A stretch of DNA of 64,000 bases from Salinibacterium sp. dk2585 (GCF_008001035.1 NZ_CP042856.1:930001-994000), one strand, 5' to 3'. Positions 9,148 to 19,003 are shown, counted from the first letter of the stretch. Translations and numbers: made by a program. Notes: generated by a model from the letters alone, not told the origin.

Positions 9148-10938
9148 ATGTCAGCGGATGCACCGCCCACTCCCAGCAGCGCCCTCAACGTTCCAGAGGT
9201 GTTGACCGGTTCAGGGGCGATCCTTCGTTCCCTCGAACACCTCGGGGTAAAAGACGTCTTCGGCTTGCCCGGCGGCGCGATCATGCCGTTCTACGACGAG
9301 CTCATGTCGTCGGAGAAGATCCGGCACATCCTCGTGCGCCACGAGCAGGGGGCTGGCCACGCCGCCGAAGGCTATGCCTCGTCGAGCGGCAAGGTCGGGG
9401 TCGCCATCGCGACATCCGGTCCCGGCGCCACGAACCTCGTGACTGCGATCGCCGACGCCTACATGGACTCGGTGCCGCTCCTTGCCATCACGGGCCAGGT
9501 GTTCTCGACCTCGATGGGCACGGATGCCTTCCAGGAGATCGACATCGTGGGTATCACGATGCCCATCACCAAGCACTCCTTCCTCGTCACGAAGGCAGAG
9601 GACATCCCCAAGACCCTCGCTGCGGCGTACCAGATCGCATCGACCGGGCGGCCCGGCCCCGTGCTCGTCGATGTGACGAAGGATGCGCAGCAGGGCTCGG
9701 CGCCGTTCGTGTGGCCCGCCTCGGTCGACCTCCCGGGTTACCGCCCCGTTGTGAAGGCGCACGGCAAGCAGATCCAGGCGGCGGCGCAATTGCTCGCCGA
9801 GGCCAAACGACCCGTGCTCTATGTCGGCGGTGGTGTCGTGCGCGCCGGCGCATCGGCCGAGTTGCTCGCGCTGGCCGAGGCAGTGGGTGCGCCCGTCGTC
9901 ACGACCCTCATGGCGCGTGGCGCGTTCCCCGACTCGCACGAGCAGCACCTCGGGATGCCCGGCATGCACGGAACTGTGCCCGCCGTGCTCGCGATCCAGG
10001 AGTCCGACCTCCTCGTCTCCCTCGGCGCTCGGTTCGACGACCGGGTCACGGGCAAAGCGAGCGAGTTCGCCCCCGACGCCAAGGTCATCCACGTCGACAT
10101 CGACCCGGCCGAGATCTCCAAGATCCGCACGGCAGATGTCCCGATCGTCGGCGATGCCAAGGACGTCATCGCCGATCTGTCTTCCGCCTTCGCCACCGCA
10201 AGTGCGGGTGAGAAGCCCGACCACAGCGAGTGGTGGGCGCGTCTCGACAACCTGCGCAAGCAGTTCCCGCTCGGCTACGACGAGCCGGAGGACGGCCTCC
10301 TCTCGCCCCAGTACGTGATCGAGCGCATCGGCAAGATCACCGGTCCAGAGGGCGTCTACGCTGCCGGCGTCGGCCAGCACCAAATGTGGGCCGCCCAGTT
10401 CATCCAGTACGAGCGCCCCGGCGCCTGGCTCAACTCGGGTGGCGCGGGCACGATGGGCTACAGCGTGCCGGCCGCGATGGGCGCGAAGGTTGCGAACCCG
10501 GAGCGCACCGTGTGGGCGATCGACGGCGACGGATGCTTCCAGATGACCAACCAGGAGCTCGCGACCTGCACGATCAACGAGATCCCGATCAAGGTCGCCG
10601 TCATCAACAACTCCTCGCTCGGCATGGTGCGGCAGTGGCAGACGCTCGTCTACAACGGCCGCTATTCGTTCACCGACCTCAACACGGGGCACGACACCGC
10701 CATGATCCCCGACTTCGTCAAGCTCGCTGAGGCCTACGGGGCCCTCGCGATCCGCGTGACGAAGAAGGAGGAGGTCGACGCCGCCATCCGGCTCGCCAAC
10801 GAGACCAACGATCGGCCCGTCGTGATCGACTTCGTCGTGAGCCGCGACGCCATGGTGTGGCCGATGGTGCAACAGGGCCTCGGCAACTCGTCGGTGCAGT
10901 ACGCGCGTGACCACGCGCCCGCTTGGGAAGAGGAGTAG
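9148..10938 (+). CDS. ilvB: Acetolactate synthase, large catalytic subunit
   Basis: A 596-residue ThDP enzyme that condenses two pyruvates, or pyruvate plus 2-ketobutyrate, in the first common step of valine/leucine/isoleucine synthesis. The catalytic Glu is in [13 protein letters not shown] (Glu66); FAD- and ThDP-binding blocks follow, ending in [15 protein letters not shown] and [12 protein letters not shown]. The open frame extends upstream to 8977, but that part overlaps the end of ilvD. ATG 9148 has AAGGAA 7 nt upstream and gives the family-typical N-terminus. ilvN starts 4 nt after its stop. Confidence 0.95.
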   Translation: MSADAPPTPSSALNVPEVLTGSGAILRSLEHLGVKDVFGLPGGAIMPFYDELMSSEKIRHILVRHEQGAGHAAEGYASSSGKVGVAIATSGPGATNLVTAIADAYMDSVPLLAITGQVFSTSMGTDAFQEIDIVGITMPITKHSFLVTKAEDIPKTLAAAYQIASTGRPGPVLVDVTKDAQQGSAPFVWPASVDLPGYRPVVKAHGKQIQAAAQLLAEAKRPVLYVGGGVVRAGASAELLALAEAVGAPVVTTLMARGAFPDSHEQHLGMPGMHGTVPAVLAIQESDLLVSLGARFDDRVTGKASEFAPDAKVIHVDIDPAEISKIRTADVPIVGDAKDVIADLSSAFATASAGEKPDHSEWWARLDNLRKQFPLGYDEPEDGLLSPQYVIERIGKITGPEGVYAAGVGQHQMWAAQFIQYERPGAWLNSGGAGTMGYSVPAAMGAKVANPERTVWAIDGDGCFQMTNQELATCTINEIPIKVAVINNSSLGMVRQWQTLVYNGRYSFTDLNTGHDTAMIPDFVKLAEAYGALAIRVTKKEEVDAAIRLANETNDRPVVIDFVVSRDAMVWPMVQQGLGNSSVQYARDHAPAWEEE

Positions 10939-10942
10939 GTCG

Positions 10943-11449
10943 ATGAGCCACGTTCTTTCGCTCCTCGTCGAGGACAAGCCGGGTCTACTGACCCGGGTCG
11001 CCGGACTCTTTGCACGTCGCGGCTTCAACATCGAGAGCCTCGCGGTCGGCAAGAGCGAGATCGCCGGCCTCTCGCGCATCACGGTCGTCGTCGACGTCGA
11101 GGAACTGCCCCTCGAGCAGGTCACGAAGCAGCTCAACAAGCTCGTCAACGTCATCAAGGTCGTCGAGCTCGACCCGGCGCAGACGGTGCAGCGCGAGCAC
11201 ATGCTCATCAAGGTGCGGGTCGACAACACGACGCGCAGCCAGATCCTCGAGGCAGCCACGCTCTTCCGCGCCCGCATCGTCGATGTGTCGACGGATGCCG
11301 TCGTGATCGAGGTCACGGGCGACACCGCGAAGACGCAGGCGCTCCTGCGTGTGCTCGAGCCCTACGGGGTGAAGGAGATCGCCCAGTCGGGCCTCCTCGC
11401 CATCGGCCGTGGGTCCAAGAGCATCACGGAACGAATCTTTAAGAACTAA
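10943..11449 (+). CDS. ilvN: Acetolactate synthase, small regulatory subunit
   Basis: A 168-residue regulatory subunit with an N-terminal ACT domain (SHVLSLLVEDKPGLLTRVAG, then RGFNIESLAVG) that binds valine for feedback inhibition, and a C-terminal ALS_ss_C domain (EHMLIKVRVD and onward to IAQSGLLAIGRG). ATG 10943 is preceded by GGAG at 10932-10935 within the ilvB stop region. The longer frame from 10907 would overlap ilvB and adds non-conserved residues. Co-transcribed with ilvB. Confidence 0.95.
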   Translation: MSHVLSLLVEDKPGLLTRVAGLFARRGFNIESLAVGKSEIAGLSRITVVVDVEELPLEQVTKQLNKLVNVIKVVELDPAQTVQREHMLIKVRVDNTTRSQILEAATLFRARIVDVSTDAVVIEVTGDTAKTQALLRVLEPYGVKEIAQSGLLAIGRGSKSITERIFKN

Positions 11450-11466
11450 CCCCGCGGGTTGAGTAA

Positions 11467-12700
<1,234 letters not shown>

Positions 12701-12736
12701 TCTGAGTGAGACCCGCCGCGCACATACGGCGAGCAC

Positions 12737-12765
12737 GGGCCGGCACCTCACAAGGGTGCCGGCCC
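12737..12765 (+). terminator. Terminator of the ilv cluster
   Basis: An 11-bp perfect stem, GGGCCGGCACC (12737-12747) with GGTGCCGGCCC (12755-12765), and a 7-nt loop. Only TT follows, as is common for GC-rich actinobacterial terminators. It is the last element before the next promoter. Confidence 0.65.
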
Positions 12766-12813
12766 TTCGCCATTGAATAGACTCGAAATTGTCAGTGTGT
12801 GAGAGGAGACAAT

Positions 12814-13512
12814 GTGGTTCAGCAGGCACCGTTCCAGAACGTGACGTTCCCGTCGGGTGGGGGAGAGGCGCACGGTTACCTCGCGCTTCCCGAGGCTGGC
12901 TCCGGCCCGGCCCTGATCGTCATCCAGGAGTGGTGGGGCCTCGTCGACCACATCAAGGACGTGACGGATCGTTTCGCCGCTGAAGGCTTCGTGGCGCTCG
13001 CGCCTGACCTCTACGGCGGCCGCGTTGCGCACGACGGCAAGGAGGCCGCGAAGCTCATGTCGGAGCTCCCCGAGGCGAAGGGCGCCGAGATGCTCGCCGG
13101 CGCAGTCGACTACCTCCTCCAGCACGAGGCTGTGACGAGTTCGACCGTGGGCGCCATCGGTTTCTGCATGGGCGGCGGCTTCGTGCTGGCGCTGGCGGCG
13201 CAGCAGGGTGAGCGCGTCAGCGCCGCCGTGCCGTTCTACGGTGTCGGCCAGGGCGTGCCGGAATCCTATGCCGGCGTGCGTGCGGCCGTGCAGGGCCACT
13301 ATGCGGAGCAGGACGCGTCGTACCCGGTGGAGAAGGCGCGCGAGCAGGAGGCGCAGATCCGCGAGCAGTCGGGCGCCGAGGTGGAGTACTTCTACTACGA
13401 CGCCCCGCACGCCTTCGCGAATGACTCGAACCCTTCGGGCAACTACCGGCCGGATGCCGCGAAGCTGGCGTTCTCGCGCGCGATGGAGTTCCTTCGGGCG
13501 CGGGTCCGCTGA
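12814..13512 (+). CDS. Dienelactone hydrolase family protein
   Basis: A 232-residue alpha/beta hydrolase of the DLH family, which hydrolyses dienelactones or related esters in the cytoplasm; the natural substrate is unknown. The nucleophile motif is GFCMGGG (Cys in place of Ser, the DLH hallmark) near residue 118. QEWWGLVDHIKDVTDRFA near residue 40 is the conserved oxyanion region, and DAPHAFANDSNP near residue 205 provides the catalytic His. A GTG at 12799 is possible, but GTG 12814 has GAGAGGAG 5 nt upstream and is preferred. A TAGACT -10 box lies at 12778-12783. Confidence 0.88.
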   Translation: MVQQAPFQNVTFPSGGGEAHGYLALPEAGSGPALIVIQEWWGLVDHIKDVTDRFAAEGFVALAPDLYGGRVAHDGKEAAKLMSELPEAKGAEMLAGAVDYLLQHEAVTSSTVGAIGFCMGGGFVLALAAQQGERVSAAVPFYGVGQGVPESYAGVRAAVQGHYAEQDASYPVEKAREQEAQIREQSGAEVEYFYYDAPHAFANDSNPSGNYRPDAAKLAFSRAMEFLRARVR

Positions 13513-13535
13513 GTTCCTCGGCGGCCCGTCAGCGC

Positions 13536-13547
13536 TAGAGTCAGAGC
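13536..13547 (+). promoter_or_regulatory. Leaderless-type -10 box for the gene at 13548
   Basis: TAGAGT (13536-13541), 6 nt, then the ATG at 13548. No Shine-Dalgarno sequence is present. Confidence 0.5.
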
Positions 13548-13934
13548 ATGCGCGTGGATTCCGACGACGATGCCCTCAGCTGGGGGGATGACGACCCGAG
13601 CCACGTGGCAGGGCCGTCGACGAAGGCCCCGCGGCAGGCATCGGGTGAGCCAGTTCGGGCCAGCTCGGCGATCCTCGTCGCATACGGCGTCATCGCCGGC
13701 ATCTTCCTGATCTACAGCGTCGGCTGGTTTATCGCGGTGGAGCGTGACGATTTCACGCAGCCGGGGCTCTTCGCCGAGATCATGTTCCAGCTCGGCGAGT
13801 TCCTCGCGATCGCCTCGCCGTTGCTCTGGATGGCCGCCGTGCTCGTGCTCGTCGCACGGCCAAGCCATCGACTGGCGTGGCTGGGGCTCGGGGTGCTCGT
13901 GCTGGTGCCGTGGCCCTTCGTGATGGGAGCCTGA
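13548..13934 (+). CDS. Small membrane protein of unknown function
   Basis: A 128-residue protein I do not recognise as a named family. The first ~40 residues are hydrophilic and acidic (DSDDDALSWGDDDP). Three hydrophobic segments follow: about residues 42-64 (VAYGVIAGIFLIYSVGWFI), 75-103 and 108-126, with a short VARPSHRLAWLG loop. The next gene starts one base after its stop and also encodes a small membrane protein, so the two are probably co-transcribed and may work together. Start supported by the -10 box 6 nt upstream. Confidence 0.7.
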   Translation: MRVDSDDDALSWGDDDPSHVAGPSTKAPRQASGEPVRASSAILVAYGVIAGIFLIYSVGWFIAVERDDFTQPGLFAEIMFQLGEFLAIASPLLWMAAVLVLVARPSHRLAWLGLGVLVLVPWPFVMGA

Positions 13935-13935
13935 C

Positions 13936-14310
13936 ATGACGACGGATGCTGCAGCCACGACCCCCGAGGCCGCCCGGCCCGGCCCCACCTGGCTCTCGCT
14001 CACGGTGGCGATCGGCTTTGGCCTGTTCTTCGCCTTCGACTTCTTCGAGGCGCTCACGAACCTGTTCGGCGCGCTCGAGCTCAACGAGGCGCGCAACCAG
14101 TTCCGTGCTTCGCAGGAGCTCGCCCCCATCGGTGCTCCGTGGGCCGTCCTGCTGGCCAACGTCGCGGCCCCCGTGCTGGGCTTCGGCATCGCCTGGTGGC
14201 TGGGTCGGCACCGCAGGGCGGGGGCGCAGGCGGTCATTTACCTCGTCGCGCTCGCCGTGGTGGCGGCATACAGCCTCACGCTCATCGCGGTCGCACGCGG
14301 CCTCCTCTGA
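13936..14310 (+). CDS. Small membrane protein of unknown function
   Basis: A 124-residue protein with an Ala/Pro-rich N-terminus and three hydrophobic segments: about residues 20-40 (LTVAIGFGLFFAFDFFEAL), 66-88 (WAVLLANVAAPVLGFGIAWW) and 96-122. An amphipathic region (ELNEARNQFRASQELA) joins the first two. No family recognised. It starts one base after the stop of the preceding membrane gene and lies on the same strand as serA, but serA has its own promoter-like box. Confidence 0.68.
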   Translation: MTTDAAATTPEAARPGPTWLSLTVAIGFGLFFAFDFFEALTNLFGALELNEARNQFRASQELAPIGAPWAVLLANVAAPVLGFGIAWWLGRHRRAGAQAVIYLVALAVVAAYSLTLIAVARGLL

Positions 14311-14369
14311 CGGCTTCTCGCTCGGCACGGGCCCCGGGGACGGGGCGAAGGGGCTGCTCATCCGTGCAC

Positions 14370-14375
14370 TAAACT
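14370..14375 (+). promoter_or_regulatory. Candidate -10 box for serA
   Basis: TAAACT lies 68 bp before the serA start. The implied leader is about 60 nt. No strong -35 is visible. Confidence 0.4.
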
Positions 14376-14443
14376 GACCGAGCCGCCGCCCCCGAAAAGC
14401 GTCGTGGCACACCCCACCCCACACGAGGAATGGAAACAGCTAC

Positions 14444-16036
14444 GTGTCAAAGCCGGTCGTGCTGATCGCAGAAGAACTCTCTCCCGCCACGGTCGAGGCC
14501 CTCGGCCCCGACTTCGAGATCCGCAATGTCGACGGCACCGACCGTCCGGCGCTCCTTGCGGCCCTCACCGACGCATCCGCCGTGCTGATCCGTTCCGCCA
14601 CCAAGATGGACGCCGAGGCGATCGCCGCGGGCAAGCAGCTCAAGGTCATCGCCCGTGCGGGCGTGGGCCTTGACAACGTCGACATCAAGGCCGCGACCAC
14701 GGCGGGCGTCATGGTCGTCAACGCGCCGACCTCCAACGTCATCTCGGCGGCCGAACTCGCGGTGGGTCACATCCTCTCGCTCGCACGCTTCATCCCTGAG
14801 GCGAACCAGTCGATGAAGGCGGGGGAGTGGAAGCGTTCCAAGTACACCGGCATTGAGCTGTTCGAGAAGACGATCGGCATCGTCGGCCTCGGTCGCATCG
14901 GCACCCTCGTGGCCCAGCGACTGGCGGGCTTCGGCGCCAACCTCATCGCCTATGACCCCTACGTCACGCCGGTGCGCGCGCAGCAGCTGGGCGTGCAGGT
15001 GGTGAGCCTCGATGAGTTGATCGAGCAGTCCGACTTCATCACGATCCACATCCCGAAGACCCCGGAGACGACGGGCCTCTTCGGTGCGGCGGAGTTCGCC
15101 AAGGCGAAGCCCGAGCTGCGCATCGTCAACTGCAGCCGCGGCGGCATCATCGACGAAGACGCCCTCTACGAGGCGCTGTCGACCAAGCGCATCGCGGCGG
15201 CTGGCCTCGACGTCTTCGTGAACGAGCCCCCGAAGGACTCGCCGCTCGCGACGCTCGACAACATCGTGCTCACCCCGCACCTCGGCGCGTCGACGGACGA
15301 AGCGCAGGAGAAGGCGGGCGTCTCCGTCGCGAAGTCGGTGCGTCTCGCCCTGGGCGGCGAGCTCGTTCCGGACGCGGTCAATGTCGCCGGCGGTGTCATC
15401 GACGAGGTCGTCAGGCCGGGCATCCCGCTCATGGAGAAGCTGGGCCAGATCTTCAGCGCCATCGCGAGCGGCCCCGTGTCGAGCGTCGATGTCGAGGTGC
15501 GTGGCGAGATCGCCGAGCTCGACGTCAAGGTGCTCAAGCTCGCCGCGCTCAAGGGCATCTTCACCAACGTCGTGAGCGAGACGGTGTCGTACGTCAACGC
15601 GCCCCTCCTGGCAGAGCAGCGCGGCATCGAGGTGCGCCTGATCACGGATGCCGTGAGTGACGAATACCGCAACCTCCTGACGATCCGTGGTGGATTGACC
15701 GACGGAACCCAGGTCTCGGTGTCGGGCACCCTGACGGGCACCAAGCAGATCGAGAAGCTTGTCGAGGTGAATGGGCACGACGTCGAGGTCCCCATCGAGC
15801 AGCACCACATCGTCATGCTCTACACCGACCGCCCCGGCATCGTGGCCGTCTACGGCAAGGAGTTCGGCGATGCCGGTATCAATATCGCAGGGATGCAGAT
15901 CAGCCGCCGCGAGGCGGGTGGCCAGGCCCTCAGTGTGCTGACGATCGACTCGCCTGCACCGGAGGAGCTCCTCGAGGCGGTTCGGGTTGCGATCGATGCG
16001 GACATCATGCGCGAGATCGACATCACCGAGGCATAG
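14444..16036 (+). CDS. serA: D-3-phosphoglycerate dehydrogenase (long form)
   Basis: A 530-residue SerA that oxidises 3-phosphoglycerate to 3-phosphohydroxypyruvate with NAD+, the committed step of serine synthesis. The Rossmann motif GLGRIG sits near residues 147-152. RGGIIDEDALYEAL and HLGASTDEAQ (catalytic His) follow. The region after about residue 315 contains the allosteric substrate-binding insert typical of mycobacterial-type SerA, and residues about 455-530 form an ACT domain (DRPGIVAVYGKEFGDAGINI) for serine feedback. GTG start. A strong terminator follows. Confidence 0.95.
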   Translation: MSKPVVLIAEELSPATVEALGPDFEIRNVDGTDRPALLAALTDASAVLIRSATKMDAEAIAAGKQLKVIARAGVGLDNVDIKAATTAGVMVVNAPTSNVISAAELAVGHILSLARFIPEANQSMKAGEWKRSKYTGIELFEKTIGIVGLGRIGTLVAQRLAGFGANLIAYDPYVTPVRAQQLGVQVVSLDELIEQSDFITIHIPKTPETTGLFGAAEFAKAKPELRIVNCSRGGIIDEDALYEALSTKRIAAAGLDVFVNEPPKDSPLATLDNIVLTPHLGASTDEAQEKAGVSVAKSVRLALGGELVPDAVNVAGGVIDEVVRPGIPLMEKLGQIFSAIASGPVSSVDVEVRGEIAELDVKVLKLAALKGIFTNVVSETVSYVNAPLLAEQRGIEVRLITDAVSDEYRNLLTIRGGLTDGTQVSVSGTLTGTKQIEKLVEVNGHDVEVPIEQHHIVMLYTDRPGIVAVYGKEFGDAGINIAGMQISRREAGGQALSVLTIDSPAPEELLEAVRVAIDADIMREIDITEA

Positions 16037-16049
16037 TCCCAGCAACAAC

Positions 16050-16087
16050 AAGAACGCCCCGCCGGTGCTGTCCGGCGGGGCGTTCTT
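16050..16087. terminator. Bidirectional terminator after serA
   Basis: A 16-bp perfect stem (16050-16065 with 16072-16087) and the 6-nt loop TGCTGT. The stem begins AAGAACG and ends CGTTCTT, so it has A-rich and T-rich flanks and can serve serA and the convergent gene ending at 16106. Confidence 0.85.
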
Positions 16088-16105
16088 GTGTCTATGAGGC
16101 GAGGT

Positions 16106-16477
16106 CTAGCTCATGCCCGGAACGACCACCGCGACAACCACGTTGACGAGCGTGAGCGCTCCGATGATTCCAAGGACTGCGCTGGAGACGGGCTTCTTCT
16201 TGCGGTTGACGAGGGCGATGACGTAGATCGCGAGGGCGACGGCGAGCTTGATGCCGATCTTCATGTGGTTGACGTCGCCGTCGCCCATCTCGGCGACGGT
16301 CACCAGGAGGAGTCCCGTGACGAGCTGGGTCAGCGCGCCGTGGAGGATCGCCGGGTTGATGACGACCGACTTGGTCTTGAAGGCGGACATCTGCGTGAGG
16401 AACCCGCCGAGAAGTGAGGCGAGGCCGATGAAGTGAAGGATGACGAGGACATTGCGTGCGAGGTCAAGAAGTTCCAT
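16106..16477 (-). CDS. Small four-helix membrane protein of unknown function
   Basis: A 123-residue integral membrane protein with about four helices (LVILHFIGLASLLGGFL near residue 10, LTQLVTGLLLVTVAEMG, KLAVALAIYVIALVN, then LTLVNVVVAVVVPG). A histidine in the first helix and the HGALTQLV segment recall small actinobacterial membrane proteins of unknown role. The ATG at 16477 has a TAGACT -10 box 6 nt upstream. It is divergent from the ABC exporter, and a palindromic operator (16492-16506) directly abuts its -10 box, so the same TetR protein probably controls it. Confidence 0.75.
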   Translation of the reverse strand: MELLDLARNVLVILHFIGLASLLGGFLTQMSAFKTKSVVINPAILHGALTQLVTGLLLVTVAEMGDGDVNHMKIGIKLAVALAIYVIALVNRKKKPVSSAVLGIIGALTLVNVVVAVVVPGMS

Positions 16478-16483
16478 GGCCTG

Positions 16484-16489
16484 AGTCTA
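16484..16489 (-). promoter_or_regulatory. Leaderless-type -10 box for the gene at 16106-16477
   Basis: TAGACT on the minus strand, 6 nt upstream of the ATG at 16477. Operator 16492-16506 lies directly upstream of it, inside the -35/-10 spacer. Confidence 0.55.
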
Positions 16490-16491
16490 GT

Positions 16492-16506
16492 CCGACACAG
16501 TGTCGG
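16492..16506. promoter_or_regulatory. Palindromic operator O1 (TetR type)
   Basis: CCGACACAGTGTCGG is a perfect 7-bp inverted repeat around one base. It overlaps CCGACA, a fair -35 for the rightward promoter (17-bp spacing to TATTCT at 16515-16520), and the spacer of the leftward promoter. Its half-site is identical to that of O2, and a TetR-family gene lies in the same locus. Confidence 0.75.
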
Positions 16507-16514
16507 CATGGTGT

Positions 16515-16520
16515 TATTCT
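16515..16520 (+). promoter_or_regulatory. Candidate -10 box for the ABC exporter genes
   Basis: TATTCT, 17 bp after CCGACA (16492-16497). The predicted start near 16527 falls at the edge of operator O2, so repressor binding would block both -35 and +1. Confidence 0.5.
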
Positions 16521-16527
16521 TGATATA

Positions 16528-16544
16528 GCCGACACCGTGTCGGC
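16528..16544. promoter_or_regulatory. Palindromic operator O2 (TetR type)
   Basis: GCCGACACCGTGTCGGC is a perfect 8-bp inverted repeat around one base, centred 37 bp from the centre of O1. It lies between the candidate -10 box and the ATG of the ABC permease gene. Confidence 0.75.
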
Positions 16545-16558
16545 AAGATTGGGTTGTA

Positions 16559-17662
16559 ATGTTCCTAGCACTACGCGAGCTGCGTTTCGCTCGCGGTCGC
16601 TTCCTCCTCATGGGCTCGGTCGTGGCCCTCATGGCCGCGTTGTCAGTGATCCTCTCCGGATTGTCCTCGGGGCTCGTGGACCACGGTGTCTCGGGCCTGC
16701 GAGATATGCGCGCTGATTCCTTCGCCTTTGATGAGTCGGTCACGAGCGACCAGTTCTCTCGCTCAACGGTCGACGTTGCCGCGGTCGAGGCGTGGAAGGA
16801 CGCCGATGGCGTCACGGACGCCGCCCCGGTCGGCAGCGCTCTTGTGCACGCGGAGAGCGACGCAGGCGTGCAGTTCAGCGCCGCGCTCTTCGGAATCACC
16901 GAGGGCAGCTTTCTCGAGCCGGACCTCATCGACGGCGATTCTTTGGGAGCAACCGAGAATGGCGTCGTCATCTCCGAGGGCATCGCTGCCGACGGCATCG
17001 CCATCGGCGATGTGATCACGATCGATCGCATCGGCACCCAGCTGACGGTCGTCGGGACAACCGGCAGCGCGTCATACGGGCACGTCGCCATCGTCTACCT
17101 GCCGCTGGCGACCTGGCAGGAGGTCGCATACGGCATCCCGGGCGAGGTGCCGAGCAGCGCCTACGAAATCGCGACGGCGATCGCCCTGCAGCACGATGGT
17201 GAGCTGGCGGACACGGAGGTCGCCGGCACGGCGGCCATCTCGAAGCAGGAGTCGTTCAACGCCTCGCCCGGCTATGAGGCGGAGACCTCAACGATGCTCC
17301 TCATCCAGGTCTTCCTCTACGTGATCTCGGCACTCGTGGTCGGCGCATTCTTCACCGTCTGGACGGTGCAGCGCCAGCCCGAGATCGCCCTCCTCAAGGC
17401 CATGGGCGCATCCAGCGGCTATGTCGTGAGGGACGCGCTCGCGCAGGTGCTCGTCGTCCTCCTGGGCGCAACCGCCTTGGGAGGCGCCGCCGGATGGGCG
17501 CTTGGCGCCGCCATGCCGGAGGGGATGCCCTTCGTTCTCGAGACGATCCCCGTGCTCACGGGCTTCGCCCTCATCATCGTCCTCGGCGCTGCCGGGGCAC
17601 TCGTCGCCATCCGCCAGATCACGAGGGTCGACCCCCTCACCGCGCTGGGAGGCGCACGATGA
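16559..17662 (+). CDS. ABC transporter permease, FtsX/MacB type
   Basis: A 367-residue permease with an N-terminal helix (residues about 15-40), an extracytoplasmic MacB-like periplasmic domain (about 45-235), and three C-terminal helices (about 245-360) ending in the FtsX core with QRQPEIALLKAMGASSGYVVRDALAQ. The layout matches the DevC/MacB-like exporters that move hydrophobic or peptide substrates, or act as mechanotransmission modules. It overlaps the ATPase gene by 4 bp. The TetR operators upstream suggest induction by a ligand or substrate. Substrate unknown. Confidence 0.88.
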   Translation: MFLALRELRFARGRFLLMGSVVALMAALSVILSGLSSGLVDHGVSGLRDMRADSFAFDESVTSDQFSRSTVDVAAVEAWKDADGVTDAAPVGSALVHAESDAGVQFSAALFGITEGSFLEPDLIDGDSLGATENGVVISEGIAADGIAIGDVITIDRIGTQLTVVGTTGSASYGHVAIVYLPLATWQEVAYGIPGEVPSSAYEIATAIALQHDGELADTEVAGTAAISKQESFNASPGYEAETSTMLLIQVFLYVISALVVGAFFTVWTVQRQPEIALLKAMGASSGYVVRDALAQVLVVLLGATALGGAAGWALGAAMPEGMPFVLETIPVLTGFALIIVLGAAGALVAIRQITRVDPLTALGGAR

Positions 17663-18354
17663 CCGCTGCACTCACACTCACCGACGTCACCCTCACGCTG
17701 CCAGCGGGGGATGAGACTGTCACGGCCCTCGACCACGTCTCGCTCGAGGTCGCGAAGGGCGAGCTCCTCGCCATCGTGGGCCCGTCTGGCTCGGGCAAGT
17801 CGAGCCTCCTGGCCGTCGCCGGGGCGCTCATGCCGCCCACCTCCGGGTCTGTCGTCGTCGGCGACCAGGAGCTCACGGGCGCATCGCGCAAGCGGCTCTC
17901 CCGCATCCGGCGCGACCTCATCGGCTTCGTCTTCCAGTCGACCAATCTGCTGCCGTCGCTGACCGCGCGGGACCAGCTGCTGATGGTGCCTCACATGGCG
18001 GGCGGCATCCGAGCCGAACACCGTGCGAAGGCTGATGAGCTCCTCGCCTCCGTGGGCATGTCACATCGCGCCGACCGGAGACCCGCACAGCTCTCAGGCG
18101 GCGAACGCCAGCGGGTCGGGATTGCCCGCGCCCTCATGGGTGACCCGCAGGTGCTGCTGGTCGACGAGCCCACGAGTGCGCTCGACCACGCACGCGCTGA
18201 CGAGGTCGTCGCCCTGCTCGCCGAGCGCGCCCACGCGACCGGCACGGCCTGCGTCATGGTGACCCACGACCTCGAGGTGCTGACGCACACGGATCGCGTG
18301 CTCCGCATGCACGACGGCGTGCTGGGCGCGCTTCCTGCGGCAGTGCTTGGATAA
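17659..18354 (+). CDS. ABC transporter ATP-binding protein (MacB/LolD type)
   Basis: A 231-residue nucleotide-binding subunit. Walker A is GPSGSGKSS near residues 39-47, the Q-loop is FVFQSTNLLP near 95, the signature is LSGGERQRVGIARAL near 140, Walker B is VLLVDEPTSALD near 165, and the H-loop is VMVTHDLEV near 198. It belongs to the LolD/MacB-type class that pairs with FtsX permeases. ATG 17659 overlaps the permease stop (ATGA); the open frame further upstream lies inside the permease gene and is ignored. Confidence 0.93.
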   Translation: MTAALTLTDVTLTLPAGDETVTALDHVSLEVAKGELLAIVGPSGSGKSSLLAVAGALMPPTSGSVVVGDQELTGASRKRLSRIRRDLIGFVFQSTNLLPSLTARDQLLMVPHMAGGIRAEHRAKADELLASVGMSHRADRRPAQLSGGERQRVGIARALMGDPQVLLVDEPTSALDHARADEVVALLAERAHATGTACVMVTHDLEVLTHTDRVLRMHDGVLGALPAAVLG

Positions 18355-18361
18355 TGGGCCA
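18350..18361 (+). promoter_or_regulatory. Leaderless-type -10 box for the TetR gene
   Basis: GATAAT (18350-18355), 6 nt, then the ATG at 18362. It lies within the last codons of the ABC ATPase gene, so the regulator can be expressed separately from the exporter. Confidence 0.45.
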
Positions 18362-18934
18362 ATGCCGAAAATCACTGCGCCCTCGGTTGCAGAGCACCGC
18401 AACCAGCAGCGCGAGGCCCTCATCAGGGAGGCCACGCGAATCCTGTTGAGCGAGGGGCCCGCGGCGGTCACACCGCGAGCGGTCGGTTCGGCCGTGGGCC
18501 TCGCACGCAGCAGCGTGTACGAGTACTTCCCGTCGTCAGGCGATCTGCTGGCGGAGGTCGCGATCCGCGCCATCCTCGAGTGGTCGACCGAGCTGACGTT
18601 GGCGATCGAGCCCGCCGCGCCCGGGTGGCCGCGCCTCGAGGCCTACGTGCGCTCGACGCTCCTCATGGTGAAGGAGGGCAAGCACGAGATCGCTGACCGC
18701 CTCGAGGGCGTGAGCTTCAGTGATGAGCAGGTGGAGCGTTTCATGGGGCACCACGATGCCCTCAGCTCGCCGCTTCCCGACATCATGGCCGAACTCGAAG
18801 TGCACCGCCCCGATCTCGCGGGCGCACTCGCGCAGGGCATGGTGGATGCTGCCGTCAAGCGCATCGCTCAAGGGGAGGACGTCGAGGTCGTGACGGATGC
18901 CGTGCTCGCCTCACTGCGACACGGCTTCGCCTGA
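18362..18934 (+). CDS. TetR/AcrR family transcriptional regulator
   Basis: A 190-residue TetR-type repressor. Residues about 12-58 form the HTH domain (REALIREATRILLSEG, then GLARSSVYEYFPSSGDLLAEVA). The rest is a helical ligand-binding domain of normal length. It follows the ABC exporter by 7 bp and probably binds the two palindromes at 16492-16506 and 16528-16544, controlling the exporter and the divergent membrane gene. The TTG at 18347 is an alternative in-frame start, but ATG 18362 fits the -10 box. Confidence 0.9.
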   Translation: MPKITAPSVAEHRNQQREALIREATRILLSEGPAAVTPRAVGSAVGLARSSVYEYFPSSGDLLAEVAIRAILEWSTELTLAIEPAAPGWPRLEAYVRSTLLMVKEGKHEIADRLEGVSFSDEQVERFMGHHDALSSPLPDIMAELEVHRPDLAGALAQGMVDAAVKRIAQGEDVEVVTDAVLASLRHGFA

Positions 18935-18941
18935 GACAACG

Positions 18942-18975
18942 AAGGGGCTGGCATCCGAATGGATGCCAGCCCCTT
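18942..18975. terminator. Bidirectional terminator after the TetR gene
   Basis: A 15-bp perfect stem (AAGGGGCTGGCATCC at 18942-18956 with its complement at 18961-18975) and loop GAAT. It sits between convergent genes. Confidence 0.85.
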
Positions 18976-19003
18976 GTCGACTGTTGGGGTCGTGTTCTCC
19001 GAG

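Noticed and set aside
9131-9148. Five-codon ORF (MQGTQ) overlapping the ilvB start as a leader peptide
   Set aside because: It contains no branched-chain residue, and its first bases are the ilvB ribosome binding site; chance overlap.
14447-16051. 534-codon open frame on the minus strand opposite serA
   Set aside because: Shadow of a high-GC gene; it is Arg/Asp/His-rich without any known motif, while serA on the plus strand has full family motifs.
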